Of a stretch of 64,000 bases of DNA, positions 35,601 to 43,381 are shown piece by piece (position 1 is the stretch's first letter; each line of letters begins with the position of its first letter). Source of the stretch: Pedobacter metabolipauper. Lineage in GTDB: Bacteria > Bacteroidota > Bacteroidia > Sphingobacteriales > Sphingobacteriaceae. The stretch covers positions 1,303,601 through 1,367,600 of the forward strand of contig NZ_SNYC01000003.1 of the NCBI RefSeq assembly GCF_004362715.1, read 5' to 3'. The notes beneath the pieces are model-generated. The model made no database searches and had not been told where the DNA came from. It was given only the letters and a program-made list of their open reading frames with translations. Made by a program: the position numbers and the translations under genes.

Positions 35601-35843
35601 AGCCAGCCTACGTACGAAACCTATGATGTACTTGATGAGAATAACCAGCCTATTGTAGATACTGAAGGAAATAAGATCACCAGTCAGCGCACGAATGAGC
35701 GCGTACCTGCACTCAGCATGGGTATCTCGCTTCGGGTAAATGTATTCGGATATTTTGTATTGGAGCCATATTATGCATTTCCATTCCAGCGCAAAGATAT
35801 TAAAGCCGGTGTATTCGGTTTAACCTTCGCACCAGGCTGGTAA
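32673..35843 (+). CDS. Exported metallopeptidase-like/TolB-propeller/outer-membrane-barrel protein
   Basis: 1056 residues. The signal peptide ends near residue 27 (SVQAQ). Residues about 40-270 are a peptidase MA-like gluzincin domain: HELVH followed by AFQYH, and IEGMAEYLS, which supplies the glutamate ligand. Residues about 285-600 hold WD40-like PD40 blades of the TolB type (AISPDGKYLAFLSEK, FSPDGKKIAFSSE). Residues about 640-1056 resemble a BamA/Omp85-type surface antigen barrel ending in FAPGW. The order suggests a barrel anchoring a propeller and a protease at the outer membrane. Function is not known to me. Starts 67 nt after the PBP gene on the same strand. Confidence 0.85.
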   Translation: MILSYTFLKRLIPLLIFIMISAVSVQAQYFGQNKVRYKSEKFKVLQTPHFELYYYLKNEKMIQKMAQDAETWYKMHQEIFRDTFLTKNPIILYNNHPDFQQTTALDGEIGIGTGGVTESLKNRVIMPVMELNNQTRHVLGHELVHAFQYHILLEKDSLPMENIGQIPLWMIEGMAEYLSVGKVDAFTSMWMRDALLNRDIPSLKDLTNSNKYFPYRYGQAFWTFVGSVYGDTTIVPLFKATARYGYENGLRYTFGYDDNTLSGLWKNAIESHYRPMLKADSSQIKISGTKIIDNKNAGNMNVAPAISPDGKYLAFLSEKDLFGIDLFLAEAKTGKIIKKLSSQISNSHIDDFNFLESAGTWSPDSKQFAFSIFSKGKNQLMILNIESGKTTLRTDMGAVEQFGNLTWSSNGQDIAFSGMVEGQSDIFSYNLSTKKLTQITNDTYSDYAPNFSPDGKKIAFSSERAAVKKNSTDAVNAINLTMFDIESGTLTDIPVFPGANNLNAQFSGDSKRLFFLSNRDGFRNLYEYDLVNNSVKQLTDYFTGISGITEFSPAISVSRNDDIIYSYYRSQRYTLYNSPLSNFKSKPVDANDVNFDAAILPPKESAGVDIVNSNLGNFERFEKTLTDSMKLVPYRPKFRLDYLANSGVGISTSRFGTGAQGGIVGMFSDILGRNQIIANLSINGEIYDFGGLVGYINQEHRINWGVAVSHVPYITGFREVVYDQLELNDGTYLDVINDRTNLIRTFEDQIQLFGAYPFNKIHRFEAGGAFSHFGYRIDRINNYYDLNSNYLTSDKVKVNASDASNEFGVPFNPFSIFQLNASFVGDNSLQGLTSPLDGFRYRFGIEQYFGDYKFSAVTADFRKYVRVKPFTIAARTYNYLRIGKDGENLYPLYAGYSYFIRGYEANSFYNSSSAENGFDINQLSGSKMSVFNFEIRLPFTGPKKLAQIPSGLLFTDLNLFFDAGLAWNQGSDVKFKSQPTYETYDVLDENNQPIVDTEGNKITSQRTNERVPALSMGISLRVNVFGYFVLEPYYAFPFQRKDIKAGVFGLTFAPGW

Positions 35844-35879
35844 TCCTATACTAGCCTGATTAAAGGTAATAACCTGGTG

Positions 35880-36230
35880 CTATGAAGCCATATTGAAAGG
35901 CATATTAACCTGGGTGATGATCTTCTTGTTGGTAATGATGTGTTCAAAATCAAGACCTATGGTCAGATCGATCCAATCCGGATTGCAGGATCTTACGATC
36001 CGTTCCTTTTGGGTTCTTGTAAACCGGCTTACCAGCTTGAAGCGGCTGAGTGCCTGGGCTTCGGTTTTAAACTCTTCAAAATAAACCAGACGGGTTAACT
36101 GGTGGCCGCTGTCCATGAATAAACAAGGCATTTGTTTATAAAAATCTAATGTTTTTAATAGATCAGAACTCATACCTACGTGTAAACTAGTACGGTTCCG
36201 GTCTGTCACAATGTATACGAATTTTTTCAT
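35880..36230 (-). CDS. Degenerate GIY-YIG superfamily protein (UPF0213-like)
   Basis: 116 residues. Overall pattern matches the YhbQ/UPF0213 GIY-YIG fold: VYIVTDRNRTSLHVGMSSDL, then LVYFEEFKTEAQAL, then TQKERIVRSCNPDWIDL. Key catalytic positions are changed: the YIG tyrosine is His (HVG), the conserved Arg after SDL is Thr (LLKTL), and the conserved Glu in the ALRxE helix is Phe (ALSRFK). It is probably not an active nuclease of the usual mechanism. It is divergent from the LexA-like repressor gene and shares its control region, so regulation by that repressor is likely. Confidence 0.8.
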   Translation of the reverse strand: MKKFVYIVTDRNRTSLHVGMSSDLLKTLDFYKQMPCLFMDSGHQLTRLVYFEEFKTEAQALSRFKLVSRFTRTQKERIVRSCNPDWIDLTIGLDFEHIITNKKIITQVNMPFNMAS

Positions 36231-36263
36231 GGCCTTAAGCTTTTAATTTATTAACTAATTAAA

Positions 36264-36335
36264 TTAGTATACCTATTGTGTATTGTCATAAATATTACTA
36301 ACTTTATTGGTACAATAATACTAACTATTTTAGTA
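36264..36335 (+). promoter_or_regulatory. Cluster of TACTAA/TTAGTA half-sites in the divergent control region
   Basis: Half-sites occur at 36264-36269 (TTAGTA), 36296-36301 (TACTAA), 36319-36324 (TACTAA) and 36330-36335 (TTAGTA). The last two form a dyad with a 5-nt spacer, 30 nt before the LexA-like start. A plausible operator for the adjacent repressor acting on both divergent genes. Confidence 0.55.
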
Positions 36336-36364
36336 AAAACAAATAAATTTTTAAATTATTTTTT

Positions 36365-37141
36365 ATGTCAAATATTTCATCTAATCTAAAGTACCTAAGA
36401 AAGAAAAAAGGCCACACGCAGCAGCAATTCGCTGATGCTATGGAAATTAAGAGATCCCTCATCGGAGCTTATGAAGAAGACCGTGCGGAGCCGAAATATG
36501 ACTTACTAAAAAAAATAGCAGAGTATTTTGACCTGACCATTGATGAATTTATCAATGAAAATATAAACGATAGCTGGAAACCGAAACCTAAAAGCCAGGG
36601 ATCGAACCTACGGATCCTGAGTATATCAGTCGATAAGGATGACAATGAGAACATAGAAATGGTTCCGGTAAAAGCAAGCGCAGGTTACCTGAACGGTTTC
36701 TCTGATCCGCAATACATCCAGGCACTGCCTAAGTTCCAGCTGCCCCTGCCCTTCTTAAAGAACGGTACGTTCAGGGCATTTGAGATTGTTGGCGATTCCA
36801 TGCTCCCTATTCAATCCGGAAGTATCATTCTGGCCGAATACCTGGACAACTGGAATGATGTGAAGACCGGCGACACCTATGTGATCATTAGCAAGAATGA
36901 AGGCGTAGTTTATAAAAGAGCAGGAAATCGTTTCAGGGAAAATAAAGAACTGAAACTGATCTCGGACAATAAGGTATATGATGCGTATACCATTGCTGCA
37001 GATGATATTCTTGAAATATGGAAAGCAAAAGCGTTCATTTCTTCTACCCTTCCTGATCCAACACCAGAACCGACGATTGAAACCTTAACTACCATGATGT
37101 CTCAAATGCAGAAGTCAATCTCCCAGCTGAACAAGAACTAA
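36365..37141 (+). CDS. XRE-type repressor with LexA/S24 self-cleavage domain
   Basis: 258 residues. Helix-turn-helix XRE domain at about 5-65 (LKYLRKKKGHTQQQFADAMEI). A linker leads to a peptidase S24 domain with a candidate cleavage site at Ala106-Gly107 (ASAGYLNG), catalytic Ser145 in GDSMLP and Lys184 in VVYKRA. The Ser-Lys dyad is intact, so it resembles CI/LexA-type regulators relieved by RecA-stimulated self-cleavage during DNA damage. A helical tail of about 35 residues rich in Met and Gln follows. Divergent from the GIY-YIG-like gene. It may be the LexA-like regulator of a Sphingobacteriaceae damage response; the true LexA status is not settled. Confidence 0.9.
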   Translation: MSNISSNLKYLRKKKGHTQQQFADAMEIKRSLIGAYEEDRAEPKYDLLKKIAEYFDLTIDEFINENINDSWKPKPKSQGSNLRILSISVDKDDNENIEMVPVKASAGYLNGFSDPQYIQALPKFQLPLPFLKNGTFRAFEIVGDSMLPIQSGSIILAEYLDNWNDVKTGDTYVIISKNEGVVYKRAGNRFRENKELKLISDNKVYDAYTIAADDILEIWKAKAFISSTLPDPTPEPTIETLTTMMSQMQKSISQLNKN

Positions 37142-37160
37142 CACCATTTTATTCTTCGGT

Positions 37161-37180
37161 CCCGGGGGCTAAGCCCCGGG
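37161..37180 (+). repeat. GC-rich hairpin CCCGGGG/CCCCGGG
   Basis: CCCGGGG (37161-37167) pairs with CCCCGGG (37174-37180) around GCTAAG, starting 19 nt after the LexA-like stop. There is no T-run, so it may be a factor-assisted terminator or a small extragenic palindrome. Confidence 0.5.
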
Positions 37181-37254
37181 GTTCAGATCGTCGCTAAGTA
37201 TACAAAATGCAGCATAGCTGAAAAAACATAATGAAAATAAAAGACATAAAAAAA

Positions 37255-37271
37255 GGGAGCTAATTGCTCCC
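37255..37271 (-). terminator. Terminator of the thrS-infC-rpmI-rplT operon
   Basis: GGGAGC (37255-37260) pairs with GCTCCC (37266-37271) around TAATT. Read on the minus strand the stem is followed by a run of seven T, 30 nt after the rplT stop. It also has TTTT on the plus-strand side, so it may work in both directions. Confidence 0.85.
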
Positions 37272-37301
37272 TTTTCCATTGATAACTAAATTAAGTTATA
37301 T

Positions 37302-37646
37302 CTATTTTACTGCATCAATTACCGCTTTGAAAGCTTCTGGATGGTTCATTGCTAAATCAGCTAAAACCTTACGGTTTAGACCAATATTTTTAACAGCTAA
37401 TTTACCAATCAATTGAGAGTAAGATATACCGTGTTGACGTGCTCCGGCGTTGATACGCTGAATCCACAATCCACGAAATTCTCTTTTCTTAACTTTACGG
37501 TCACGGTATGCATATTGCAAACCTTTTTCTACCGTGTTTTTAGCAACGGTGAAAACCTTACTTCTTGATCCCCAATAGCCTTTGGCTAAATTTAGGACTT
37601 TTTTCCTTCTTCTTCTCGAAGCTACTGCGTTTACCGAACGTGGCAT
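37302..37646 (-). CDS. rplT: 50S ribosomal protein L20
   Basis: 114 residues, normal length. Family landmarks include the basic N-terminus [34 protein letters not shown] and [20 protein letters not shown]. It binds 23S rRNA early in large-subunit assembly. In many bacteria L20 also represses its own operon. It is the last gene of the conserved thrS-infC-rpmI-rplT order and is followed by an intrinsic terminator. Confidence 0.98.
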   Translation of the reverse strand: MPRSVNAVASRRRRKKVLNLAKGYWGSRSKVFTVAKNTVEKGLQYAYRDRKVKKREFRGLWIQRINAGARQHGISYSQLIGKLAVKNIGLNRKVLADLAMNHPEAFKAVIDAVK

Positions 37647-37720
37647 GTTGTTGTTGTTTTTGATAAACGGTGTTGCGTATTACAGCAAACTTACTACCGG
37701 TTACCTGGTTAAAAATTTAA

Positions 37721-37921
37721 TTATTTACCGATTGCAAGCATACGTTTAACGTTGCCCATGTCAGCATCTGACACCATTGAGGTGTGACCTAAATTACGCT
37801 TACGTTTAGTAGACATCTTTGTTAAGATGTGACTTTTGTATGCGTTCTTTCTAGCGATTTTACCTGTTCCAGTAAGCGAAAAACGCTTTTTAGCACTGGA
37901 ATTGGTTTTCATTTTTGGCAT
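37721..37921 (-). CDS. rpmI: 50S ribosomal protein L35
   Basis: 66 residues, basic, with the typical [14 protein letters not shown] start and [16 protein letters not shown] core. Structural protein of the large subunit. It lies between infC and rplT in the standard order. The 74-nt gap before rplT is the place where an L20 leader structure could sit. Confidence 0.98.
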   Translation of the reverse strand: MPKMKTNSSAKKRFSLTGTGKIARKNAYKSHILTKMSTKRKRNLGHTSMVSDADMGNVKRMLAIGK

Positions 37922-37950
37922 AACCTGTTTTTATTTATATTAATTTATTA

Positions 37951-38520
37951 TTATTTCTTAGCAACTTTTGGAGCCAGCGTTAAAAACATCCGCTTTCCTT
38001 CGAGTTTTGGCAGCAATTCAACTTTACCTACATCTTCCAGTGCCTGTGCAAATTTTAGAAGAAGGATCTCACCTTGTTCCTTATAAACTATGGCCCTGCC
38101 TTTAAAGTGAACGTATGCCCTTACTTTTTCACCACTTTCTAAAAAACTAACTGCGTGTTTTAGTTTGAACTGAAAATCGTGGTCATTGGTATTCGGTCCG
38201 AATCTGATCTCCTTAATAACCGTCTGCTTCGCATTCGCTTTAATCTCCTTCTGCTTTTTCTTTTGCTCGTAAACGAACTTGCTATAGTCGATGATTCTAC
38301 ATACAGGAGGGACAGCATTTGGAGAGATCTCTACAAGATCCAGTTCCAGTTCGTCTGCCATGGCCAAAGCTTTTGCCAGAGGATATATCCCTGGTTCAAC
38401 ATTATCCCCAGCTAACCGTACCTCTTGTGCCCTGATAAACTGATTAATATTATGTTCTGCTTCTTTTTTCTTAAAAGGAGGACGTGGTCCCCTATTAAAT
38501 CCTGGTCTGCCTAATGCCAA
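37951..38520 (-). CDS. infC: Translation initiation factor IF-3
   Basis: 189 residues. The N-domain begins near residue 22 ([15 protein letters not shown]), the linker is [15 protein letters not shown], and the C-domain follows ([20 protein letters not shown]). The frame has a stop four codons upstream of TTG 38520 and the first in-frame ATG is at residue 55, inside the N-domain, so a non-ATG start is required and TTG is the best candidate. In E. coli infC starts at the rare AUU, used by IF-3 to repress its own synthesis; a rare start here fits similar control. It begins 13 nt after the thrS stop. Confidence 0.97.
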   Translation of the reverse strand: MALGRPGFNRGPRPPFKKKEAEHNINQFIRAQEVRLAGDNVEPGIYPLAKALAMADELELDLVEISPNAVPPVCRIIDYSKFVYEQKKKQKEIKANAKQTVIKEIRFGPNTNDHDFQFKLKHAVSFLESGEKVRAYVHFKGRAIVYKEQGEILLLKFAQALEDVGKVELLPKLEGKRMFLTLAPKVAKK

Positions 38521-38533
38521 ATTTGTATGCTAT

Positions 38534-40459
38534 TTAAACTGTTATTTCTTTAATTAATAATTCACTAAACTCCTGCAGGGTCATTTCTCCAAGATCTCCT
38601 TCTCCGTGCTTCCTTACTGACAGCTTACCTTCGGCCATTTCTTTTTCGCCAATGATCAGCATATAAGGCGTTTTCTTAACCTCTGCATCCCTGATTTTCC
38701 TTCCAATCTTTTCATCTCTAAAGTCAATCAGCCCGCGAATATCGGAATTATTTAGTTCATCTGAAACTTTTTTTGCATATTCTTCATACTTTTCAGAAAT
38801 AGGCAGGATAATAAATTGCTCTGGTGAAAGCCATAACGGGAAATTACCCGCACAATGTTCGATCAGTACCGCAATAAAACGTTCCAGTGATCCGAACGGA
38901 GCCCTGTGGATCATTACCGGTCTGTGCTTCATATTGTCGCTTCCGGTATACTCCAGTTCAAAGCGCTCCGGCAGGTTATAATCTACCTGGATTGTTCCAA
39001 GCTGCCATTTTCTGCCCAGTGCATCCTTAACCATAAAGTCGAGTTTCGGACCATAAAAAGCGGCTTCCCCATATTCTACTACTGTAGGCAAACCCTTTTC
39101 TGCTGCAGCTTCTATGATCGCAGATTCTGCCAAATGCCAGTTCTCATCACTGCCAATATATTTCGACTTATTATCGGGGTCCCTTAATGATACCTGTGCA
39201 GTGTAATCATTGAAACCTAACGATTTGAACACATACAATACCAGATCAATTACTTTTTTAAACTCTTCTTTTACCTGGTCCGGGCGACAAAACAAGTGTG
39301 CATCATCCTGTGTAAATCCCCTTACCCGTGTTAATCCATGCAGCTCACCACTTTGTTCGTAACGGTAAACGGTACCAAACTCAGCAAAACGCAATGGAAG
39401 ATCTTTATAAGAACGCGGTTTAACTTTATAGATCTCGCAATGGTGCGGGCAGTTCATCGGTTTAAGGAAAAACTCCTCTCCCTCCTGCGGAGTTTTTATG
39501 GGCTGAAATGAATCCTTACCATATTTCTCGTAATGACCAGAAGTGATGTACAGGTTCTTATGACCGATATGCGGGGTTACTACCTGCTCATATCCTGCTT
39601 TACCCTGCGCTTTGGTTAAGAATTGTACCAGGCGCTCCCGAAGGGCTGCACCCTTAGGCAGCCACAATGGCAATCCCATACCTACCTTTTCAGAAAAAGC
39701 AAACAGCTCAAGTTCCTTACCCAATTTGCGGTGATCTCTTTTCTTCGCTTCTTCAATCATGTGAAGATATTCAGTAAGCTCACTTGCCTTAGGGAAAGTA
39801 ACGCCATAGATCCGTGTAAGCTGCTTCCTGTTCTCATCTCCGCGCCAGTATGCACCAGCAACATTCATGAGCTTAACCGCCTTGATAAAGCCTGTATTTG
39901 GAATGTGCGGACCACGGCACAGGTCAGTAAATTCTCCCTGACTGTAGAATGTAATCTTTCCGTCTTCCAGACCTTCTAAAAGATCCAGTTTATATTCGTC
40001 CCCTTTTTCAGTGAAATACCGGATTGCATCTGATTTTGAAACGTCTTTTCTGACAAAGGTTTCTTTTTGCTTGGCCAGTTCAATGATCTTCGCTTCAATT
40101 GCCTTAAAATCATCCGAAGAAAATTCCCTGTCGCCAAAGTCTACATCATAGTAGAACCCGGTTTCAATGGCAGGCCCGATGCCAAATTTGGTTCCCGGAT
40201 ACAACGCTTCCAGTGCCTCGGCCATGATGTGTGCCGATGAGTGCCAGAAAGTAGATTTACCAGCGGTATCGTTCCAGGTCAACAATTTCAACGATGAATC
40301 CGCTTCAATTGGCCTTGACGAGTCCCAAACTTCTCCGTTAACTTCAGCAGCTAAAACATTCCGGGCTAAGCCTTCAGATATGGATAGTGCAATTTGATGG
40401 GCAGTTGTGCCCTTTTCGTACTGACGGCTGGAGCCATCAGGCAGTGTAATGTTAATCAT
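38534..40459 (-). CDS. thrS: Threonyl-tRNA synthetase
   Basis: 641 residues, full length. Residues 1-60 form the TGS domain. The editing domain has HSSAH at 73-77 and a later [13 protein letters not shown] segment. The class II catalytic core has [10 protein letters not shown] (zinc ligand Cys) and [14 protein letters not shown] motif 2. The C-terminal anticodon-binding domain closes the protein. It charges tRNA-Thr and edits mischarged Ser. First gene of the translation operon, starting from ATG with a 75-nt upstream gap. Confidence 0.98.
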   Translation of the reverse strand: MINITLPDGSSRQYEKGTTAHQIALSISEGLARNVLAAEVNGEVWDSSRPIEADSSLKLLTWNDTAGKSTFWHSSAHIMAEALEALYPGTKFGIGPAIETGFYYDVDFGDREFSSDDFKAIEAKIIELAKQKETFVRKDVSKSDAIRYFTEKGDEYKLDLLEGLEDGKITFYSQGEFTDLCRGPHIPNTGFIKAVKLMNVAGAYWRGDENRKQLTRIYGVTFPKASELTEYLHMIEEAKKRDHRKLGKELELFAFSEKVGMGLPLWLPKGAALRERLVQFLTKAQGKAGYEQVVTPHIGHKNLYITSGHYEKYGKDSFQPIKTPQEGEEFFLKPMNCPHHCEIYKVKPRSYKDLPLRFAEFGTVYRYEQSGELHGLTRVRGFTQDDAHLFCRPDQVKEEFKKVIDLVLYVFKSLGFNDYTAQVSLRDPDNKSKYIGSDENWHLAESAIIEAAAEKGLPTVVEYGEAAFYGPKLDFMVKDALGRKWQLGTIQVDYNLPERFELEYTGSDNMKHRPVMIHRAPFGSLERFIAVLIEHCAGNFPLWLSPEQFIILPISEKYEEYAKKVSDELNNSDIRGLIDFRDEKIGRKIRDAEVKKTPYMLIIGEKEMAEGKLSVRKHGEGDLGEMTLQEFSELLIKEITV

Positions 40460-40535
40460 CTACAACTATGATTTAAAAATTAATAAAATGAGTATTATAA
40501 ATCACCTACAATGTGATCCTGTTAGACAAAGTTAA

Positions 40536-41273
40536 CTAATATTCTGTACTTTCCAGCCATCCGTTGGCCAATACGTCTGCTAAGTGCATCGTTTTTAAAG
40601 GAATATTATTTTTATCGATATAGCCCTGCAGCTGCATTAAACAAGACAGGTCTGTTGAGATGATATATTCTGCATCCTGTTCCAGCGCGTTGTTTACTTT
40701 TTGTTCGGCCATCGCAGATGAGATCGCATCAAACTTAACCGCAAAAGTACCTCCAAAGCCGCAGCACATATCGGTATCCTTCATTTCAACCATTTCCAGT
40801 CCGTGTACCTTTGACAGCAATTGACGGGGTTCTTCCCTAATCTTACACTCACGCAACCCACTGCATGAATCGTGATATACTGCTTTACCGTCCAGTTCTG
40901 CACCAAAATAATCCTTTTTCAGCACGTTTACCAGGAAATCTGAAAGCTCAAAGATATTAGCCTGTATACTTCTGCATTTATTATGAACAATGGTATTGGT
41001 AAACAGATCGCTGTATCCATTTTTAACCATGCCTACACAGGATGCCGATGGGGCAACGATGTAGTCTGTTTCTGAGAAATCATTTAAAAACTTATTACCG
41101 GTTTCCTTGGCCTGCTCCCAATAGCCGGCATTATAGGCTGGCTGACCACAGCAGGTTTGGTTTGAATTGTAGAAAACTTCACAACCTGCTTTCTCCAGTA
41201 ACTTAATTGTATTAAATGCAGTTTCGGGATACAATTGATCGACAAAGCAAGGAACAAATAATTCTATTTTCAT
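40536..41273 (-). CDS. LutA/YkgE-type (Fe-S)-binding oxidoreductase subunit
   Basis: 245 residues with two cysteine-rich CCG domains: CCG at 41-43 (CCGQPAYN) and CCG at 170-172 (CCGFGGTFAVK), together with Cys137 in DSCSGL. The family includes LutA of the lactate utilisation complex and glycolate oxidase GlpC-like subunits, where these motifs bind iron-sulfur clusters. No LutB or LutC gene is adjacent, so the partner is unknown. Ends the minus-strand run that includes the downstream transporter gene (12-nt gap). Confidence 0.9.
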   Translation of the reverse strand: MKIELFVPCFVDQLYPETAFNTIKLLEKAGCEVFYNSNQTCCGQPAYNAGYWEQAKETGNKFLNDFSETDYIVAPSASCVGMVKNGYSDLFTNTIVHNKCRSIQANIFELSDFLVNVLKKDYFGAELDGKAVYHDSCSGLRECKIREEPRQLLSKVHGLEMVEMKDTDMCCGFGGTFAVKFDAISSAMAEQKVNNALEQDAEYIISTDLSCLMQLQGYIDKNNIPLKTMHLADVLANGWLESTEY

Positions 41274-41285
41274 TGGGTATTCTAA

Positions 41286-42608
41286 TTAACGTAAGGAAGG
41301 CTCCGATGTTGTCGTCGTTTTAACTTCAACCCTTCTAAGAAGCAGCAAAAATACTAAACCTATGATAAAGAACCCTGCTAAAACGATAATTGAATTCCGC
41401 ATGCTTCCTGTTGCTTCTTCAATGAATGCAAAACTGAACAGCCCAATCACAATGGCCATTTTCTCTGTTACATCGTAAAAACTAAAAAAGGAGGTTGTAT
41501 CCGGCGTATTTTCAGGCAGATACTTGGAGTAAGTAGATCTGGAGAGCGACTGGATACCACCCATAATTAAGCCCACTACAGCCGCTAATCCGTAAAACTG
41601 GTATTCCGTATCTACAAAATAAGCACAGAAACAGGCTGCAATCCAAATAACCACTACCCAGATCAACACATTTACATTGCCCATTTTTTTTGCAAAATAA
41701 GACATCATCATGGCGCCAAGAATAGCTACCAGCTGAATGATCAAAATGGTTATGATCAGTTTTTCTGTACCCAGCTTTAATGTTTTTTCACCAAACCCTG
41801 CTGCTGCAAGCATGATCGTCTGCACGCCCATGGAATAAAAGAAGAAAGCCAGTAAGAACATCTTTAAAAACTTCATGTTCTTAAGTTGGTTCCATACTTT
41901 AGAAAGTTCCTGAAAGCCGCTTCTTACCACGTTTTTATTGATGGATGAATAATTCGGACTTCCTGCCGGCAGCTTCTTAAATGGAATTTGGGCAAATGCG
42001 ATCCACCAGATCCCTACCAGTAAAAAAGATAGTCTTGGTGGAAATGATTCATCAGTGATCCCGAAAAGTTCTGGCTTTAATACAAATACGAAACAGATGA
42101 GCTGCAAAATGACACTACCGATATAACCAAATGCATAACCTTTTGCACTTACCCGGTCCTGCTCATCAGGCGTGGCTATTTCTGGCAGATAAGAATTGTT
42201 GAATAAGATGCCCCCAATATATCCCATTGCTGCAATCATAAAGCATATGATACCCAGCTCAAGCGTTTCAATTTTGAAAAAATATAAGCCCATACATGCC
42301 AAGGCACCGGTATAGGTAAAGAATTTCATGAATACTTTCTTATTGCCCCTGTAATCCGCTATCGATGAAAGAACAGGTAATAAGATAACCATGATGAGGT
42401 AAGCGGCAGCCAGTGCATAGTTGGAAAGCGCGGTATTGGTAAAGGTCATTCCAAAAAAAGATACCTGATCGCCATGCTCGGTTGTAGTGGTGATGATGGT
42501 ATAATATGCTGGAAAAATGGTTGAGGTAATGACTAAATTGTATGCAGAATTGGCCCAGTCAAAAAATGCCCATGAGCGAATGATCTTCTTGTCGTTCTTT
42601 TGTTCCAT
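41286..42608 (-). CDS. UMF1-type MFS transporter
   Basis: 440 residues with 12 predicted membrane helices. The start KKIIRSWAFFDWANSAYNLVI matches the UMF1/Atg22-like MFS family, widespread in Bacteroidota and of unknown substrate. The central loop around GNKKVFMKFFTYTG is the motif A region. It is 12 nt upstream of the Fe-S protein gene on the same strand, so export or import of a carbon acid handled by that enzyme is possible, but unproven. Confidence 0.9.
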   Translation of the reverse strand: MEQKNDKKIIRSWAFFDWANSAYNLVITSTIFPAYYTIITTTTEHGDQVSFFGMTFTNTALSNYALAAAYLIMVILLPVLSSIADYRGNKKVFMKFFTYTGALACMGLYFFKIETLELGIICFMIAAMGYIGGILFNNSYLPEIATPDEQDRVSAKGYAFGYIGSVILQLICFVFVLKPELFGITDESFPPRLSFLLVGIWWIAFAQIPFKKLPAGSPNYSSINKNVVRSGFQELSKVWNQLKNMKFLKMFLLAFFFYSMGVQTIMLAAAGFGEKTLKLGTEKLIITILIIQLVAILGAMMMSYFAKKMGNVNVLIWVVVIWIAACFCAYFVDTEYQFYGLAAVVGLIMGGIQSLSRSTYSKYLPENTPDTTSFFSFYDVTEKMAIVIGLFSFAFIEEATGSMRNSIIVLAGFFIIGLVFLLLLRRVEVKTTTTSEPSLR

Positions 42609-42646
42609 GTGTTGTTGAGGTCGCTAAATTAGATTAATTAATCGAT

Positions 42647-43360
42647 CTAATTAACTTTTTCCAGTTTAGTTGCTCCTGATTTATTCTCTTTAACATTTTT
42701 TGGATTTCCCTTATAATAGATCTCGCTTGAACCTTCTGTTTTTACCTTAAGTTCATTCAGTACATTGATATTGGCCTTGGCACTTCCGGCAACCTCGATG
42801 TCATATACACCGGAAATAAAATCAAATGCATTCACTTCCGCAGTACCCTGGGTGATCAGTTGATGTGATCCCGCTTGTCCGGATAAACTCAGTTTACCTA
42901 CCCCATCCAGCCTGGTGGTCATTTTGCCTGCGCTCAGATCCAGTACAGCATCAAATGTTCCGGCAAAATTAAGGTCAATATCACTGGCGTAGATGCGTCC
43001 TTTACTCAGCACCTTAACCGCACCGCCTGTTTTTAATTCCTTTAGCTCTCCAATTCCGGCCCTGATCACGATTGAATCTGTACCGCAATACTTACCTTCA
43101 TCAAGCTTTAGCTTCAGCCTGCCGCTGCTTACATCGGCTTTCACATAACCGATCAGGTTTGAATCTGCAGAAATGGTGATGGAGTAGCTGCTGTCCTGAA
43201 CTAAGATCAACTTCATTGCTCCTAAAACCTCTATTTTATCAAAGTTCTTAACTACCTGGCTTTTCTCTATATGATTTCCGGAGTCTTCAATACATTTTGG
43301 GGTACATGCAGCCAGCAGAATGATTGGAGCGGCAAATGCAATGATCTTTTTTATCAACAT
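42647..43360 (-). CDS. DUF2807 (head GIN domain) lipoprotein
   Basis: 237 residues. Signal peptide with lipobox ILLAAC (Cys near residue 19). The mature part is a right-handed beta-helix-like DUF2807 domain (FDKIEVLGAMKLILVQDSSYS, then repeated GAGELKELKTGG-type turns, with a GKMTTRLDGVGKLSLSGQAG segment). Typical of Bacteroidota envelope proteins called head GIN domain proteins; role unknown. It follows recQ by 21 nt on the same strand. Confidence 0.9.
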   Translation of the reverse strand: MLIKKIIAFAAPIILLAACTPKCIEDSGNHIEKSQVVKNFDKIEVLGAMKLILVQDSSYSITISADSNLIGYVKADVSSGRLKLKLDEGKYCGTDSIVIRAGIGELKELKTGGAVKVLSKGRIYASDIDLNFAGTFDAVLDLSAGKMTTRLDGVGKLSLSGQAGSHQLITQGTAEVNAFDFISGVYDIEVAGSAKANINVLNELKVKTEGSSEIYYKGNPKNVKENKSGATKLEKVN

Positions 43361-43381
43361 GTCGTTTATTTTATGGGTTAT

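Noticed and set aside
40496..40520. Short inverted repeat between thrS and the Fe-S protein gene
   Set aside because: Only 5 bp of stem (ATCAC with GTGAT) and no T-run, so not supported as a terminator.
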